From Spirochaetota bacterium (lineage in GTDB: Bacteria > Spirochaetota > Spirochaetia > DSM-27196 > PWMO01): a stretch of DNA of 13,228 nucleotides. Location of the stretch: NCBI GenBank assembly GCA_009908925.1, contig JAAAOH010000365.1, positions 1 through 13,228 of the forward strand, in the 5' to 3' direction. Both the position numbers and the translations under genes were made by a program. The notes below the pieces were generated by a model that was not told where the DNA came from, searched no databases, and saw nothing but the letters and a program-made list of their open reading frames with translations. Below, piece after piece: positions 12,806 to 13,228 of this stretch (positions are counted from its first letter, which is position 1; the number at the start of each line of letters is the position of its first letter).

Positions 12806-13228
12806 TTAGTAGTCCCAGTCCGGGAAGGGCGATGGAAGGGCCACCGCTGCGTCAAGCGCCTCTATCAGTTCTCCATGTCCCTTGAACGAGTGCAGGCCCG
12901 CGAGTACCGCTGCGGACGCGCTTCCCATCCAGAATCTGGTGAAGTCGTTTACGGTAGCTTCCAGAGTGGGAAGCGCTTTGTCATCTCCCGGCTCGGCTTC
13001 CGATTCCGGTCCCAGACGCACAACGTAGCTGCCGCCACATCCGTGCCACGGGGCGTCGGCCGGGAGCAGCTCGCTCAAGGGGTCAGTCAGCTTCAGCGTG
13101 AAGGCGATGCTCTCGTGCGCCTTGACCGACGCCACGCATTGCCGAACGTCCAGAATGCGCAACTGCCAGAACGCCTCTCCAAAGAGATGACTCTCGAACG
13201 GGCCTTTTCTCGTGAGGGTCTGCAACTG
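12806..13228 (-). CDS. C-terminal domain of an Eis/SCP2-like acetyltransferase (5' partial)
   Basis: The leftward frame is open to the window edge, so the start lies outside. About 140 residues are visible. AFWQLRILDVRQCVASVK, then FTLKLTDPLSELLPA, then GGSYVVRLG, then TVNDFTRFWMGSASAAVL, and the end ALPSPFPDWDY. This order (helix that defines the domain, 'l.v.DPl' strand, 'g.y.l' strand, 'dv..l..l.lG..s...l' helix, and a 'P..dWdF' tail) is that of the sterol-carrier-like C-terminal domain in Eis-type GNAT acetyltransferases. In Eis the far C-terminal carboxylate is the catalytic base; here the chain ends in DWDY. It converges with, and slightly abuts, the DinB-like relic. The substrate is unknown. 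Confidence 0.7.
   Translation of the reverse strand, partial: QLQTLTRKGPFESHLFGEAFWQLRILDVRQCVASVKAHESIAFTLKLTDPLSELLPADAPWHGCGGSYVVRLGPESEAEPGDDKALPTLEATVNDFTRFWMGSASAAVLAGLHSFKGHGELIEALDAAVALPSPFPDWDY

Noticed and set aside
1..13228. tRNA, rRNA or CRISPR array.
   Set aside because: No cloverleaf-like segment, ribosomal signature or regularly spaced repeat was seen on reading either strand; no search tool was run.

Overview
The window is a GC-rich bacterial chromosomal stretch with short genes on both strands. There are no RNA genes, CRISPR arrays or intact mobile elements. The best guess at the host is a free-living spirochaete (Spirochaetota). The hints are a lipoprotein signal with a relaxed lipobox, an IS3-type OrfA start, and many small membrane proteins. 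That placement is weak and rests on general resemblance only.

Layout. (1) 1-1250: the C-terminal end of a secreted, glycoside-hydrolase-like protein faces a leftward pair of small membrane genes. One of these, at 863-1030, has only 55 codons. (2) 1248-2010: a rightward lipoprotein with a lectin-like fold, perhaps made from a leaderless transcript. (3) 2010-2312: a relic of a toxin-antitoxin operon. (4) 2425-4095: a compact divergent module. Leftward is a GNAT domain fused to a site-2-protease-like membrane domain that lacks HExxH. Rightward is a small three-helix membrane protein overlapping an XRE regulator. The shared promoter region carries a 13-bp palindrome and a separate 8-bp inverted repeat. 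This is the best candidate for an undescribed system. (5) 4333-6675: leftward genes for a ClbS/DfsB-like protein, a membrane-anchored DKNYY-repeat protein, and a composite reading frame. (6) 6902-9759: a CrtI-type FAD oxidoreductase converging on an APC amino-acid permease. (7) 9885-13228: a frame-broken AraC regulator, a truncated SDR, a VOC protein, an IS91-type transposase relic, a small N-acetylglutamate-synthase-like protein running into a DinB-like fragment, and the C-terminus of an Eis/SCP2-like acetyltransferase.

The recurring theme is abrupt junctions. At least six genes (PIN toxin and its antitoxin, Rossmann protein, AraC, SDR, DinB-like protein, IS elements) begin with recognisable family sequence. 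They then switch frame or family within a few codons. Several open frames here are therefore artefacts of fused fragments. Intact small genes with good ribosome binding sites lie between the relics. The region reads as accessory DNA built by repeated insertion and deletion, not as one coordinated operon.
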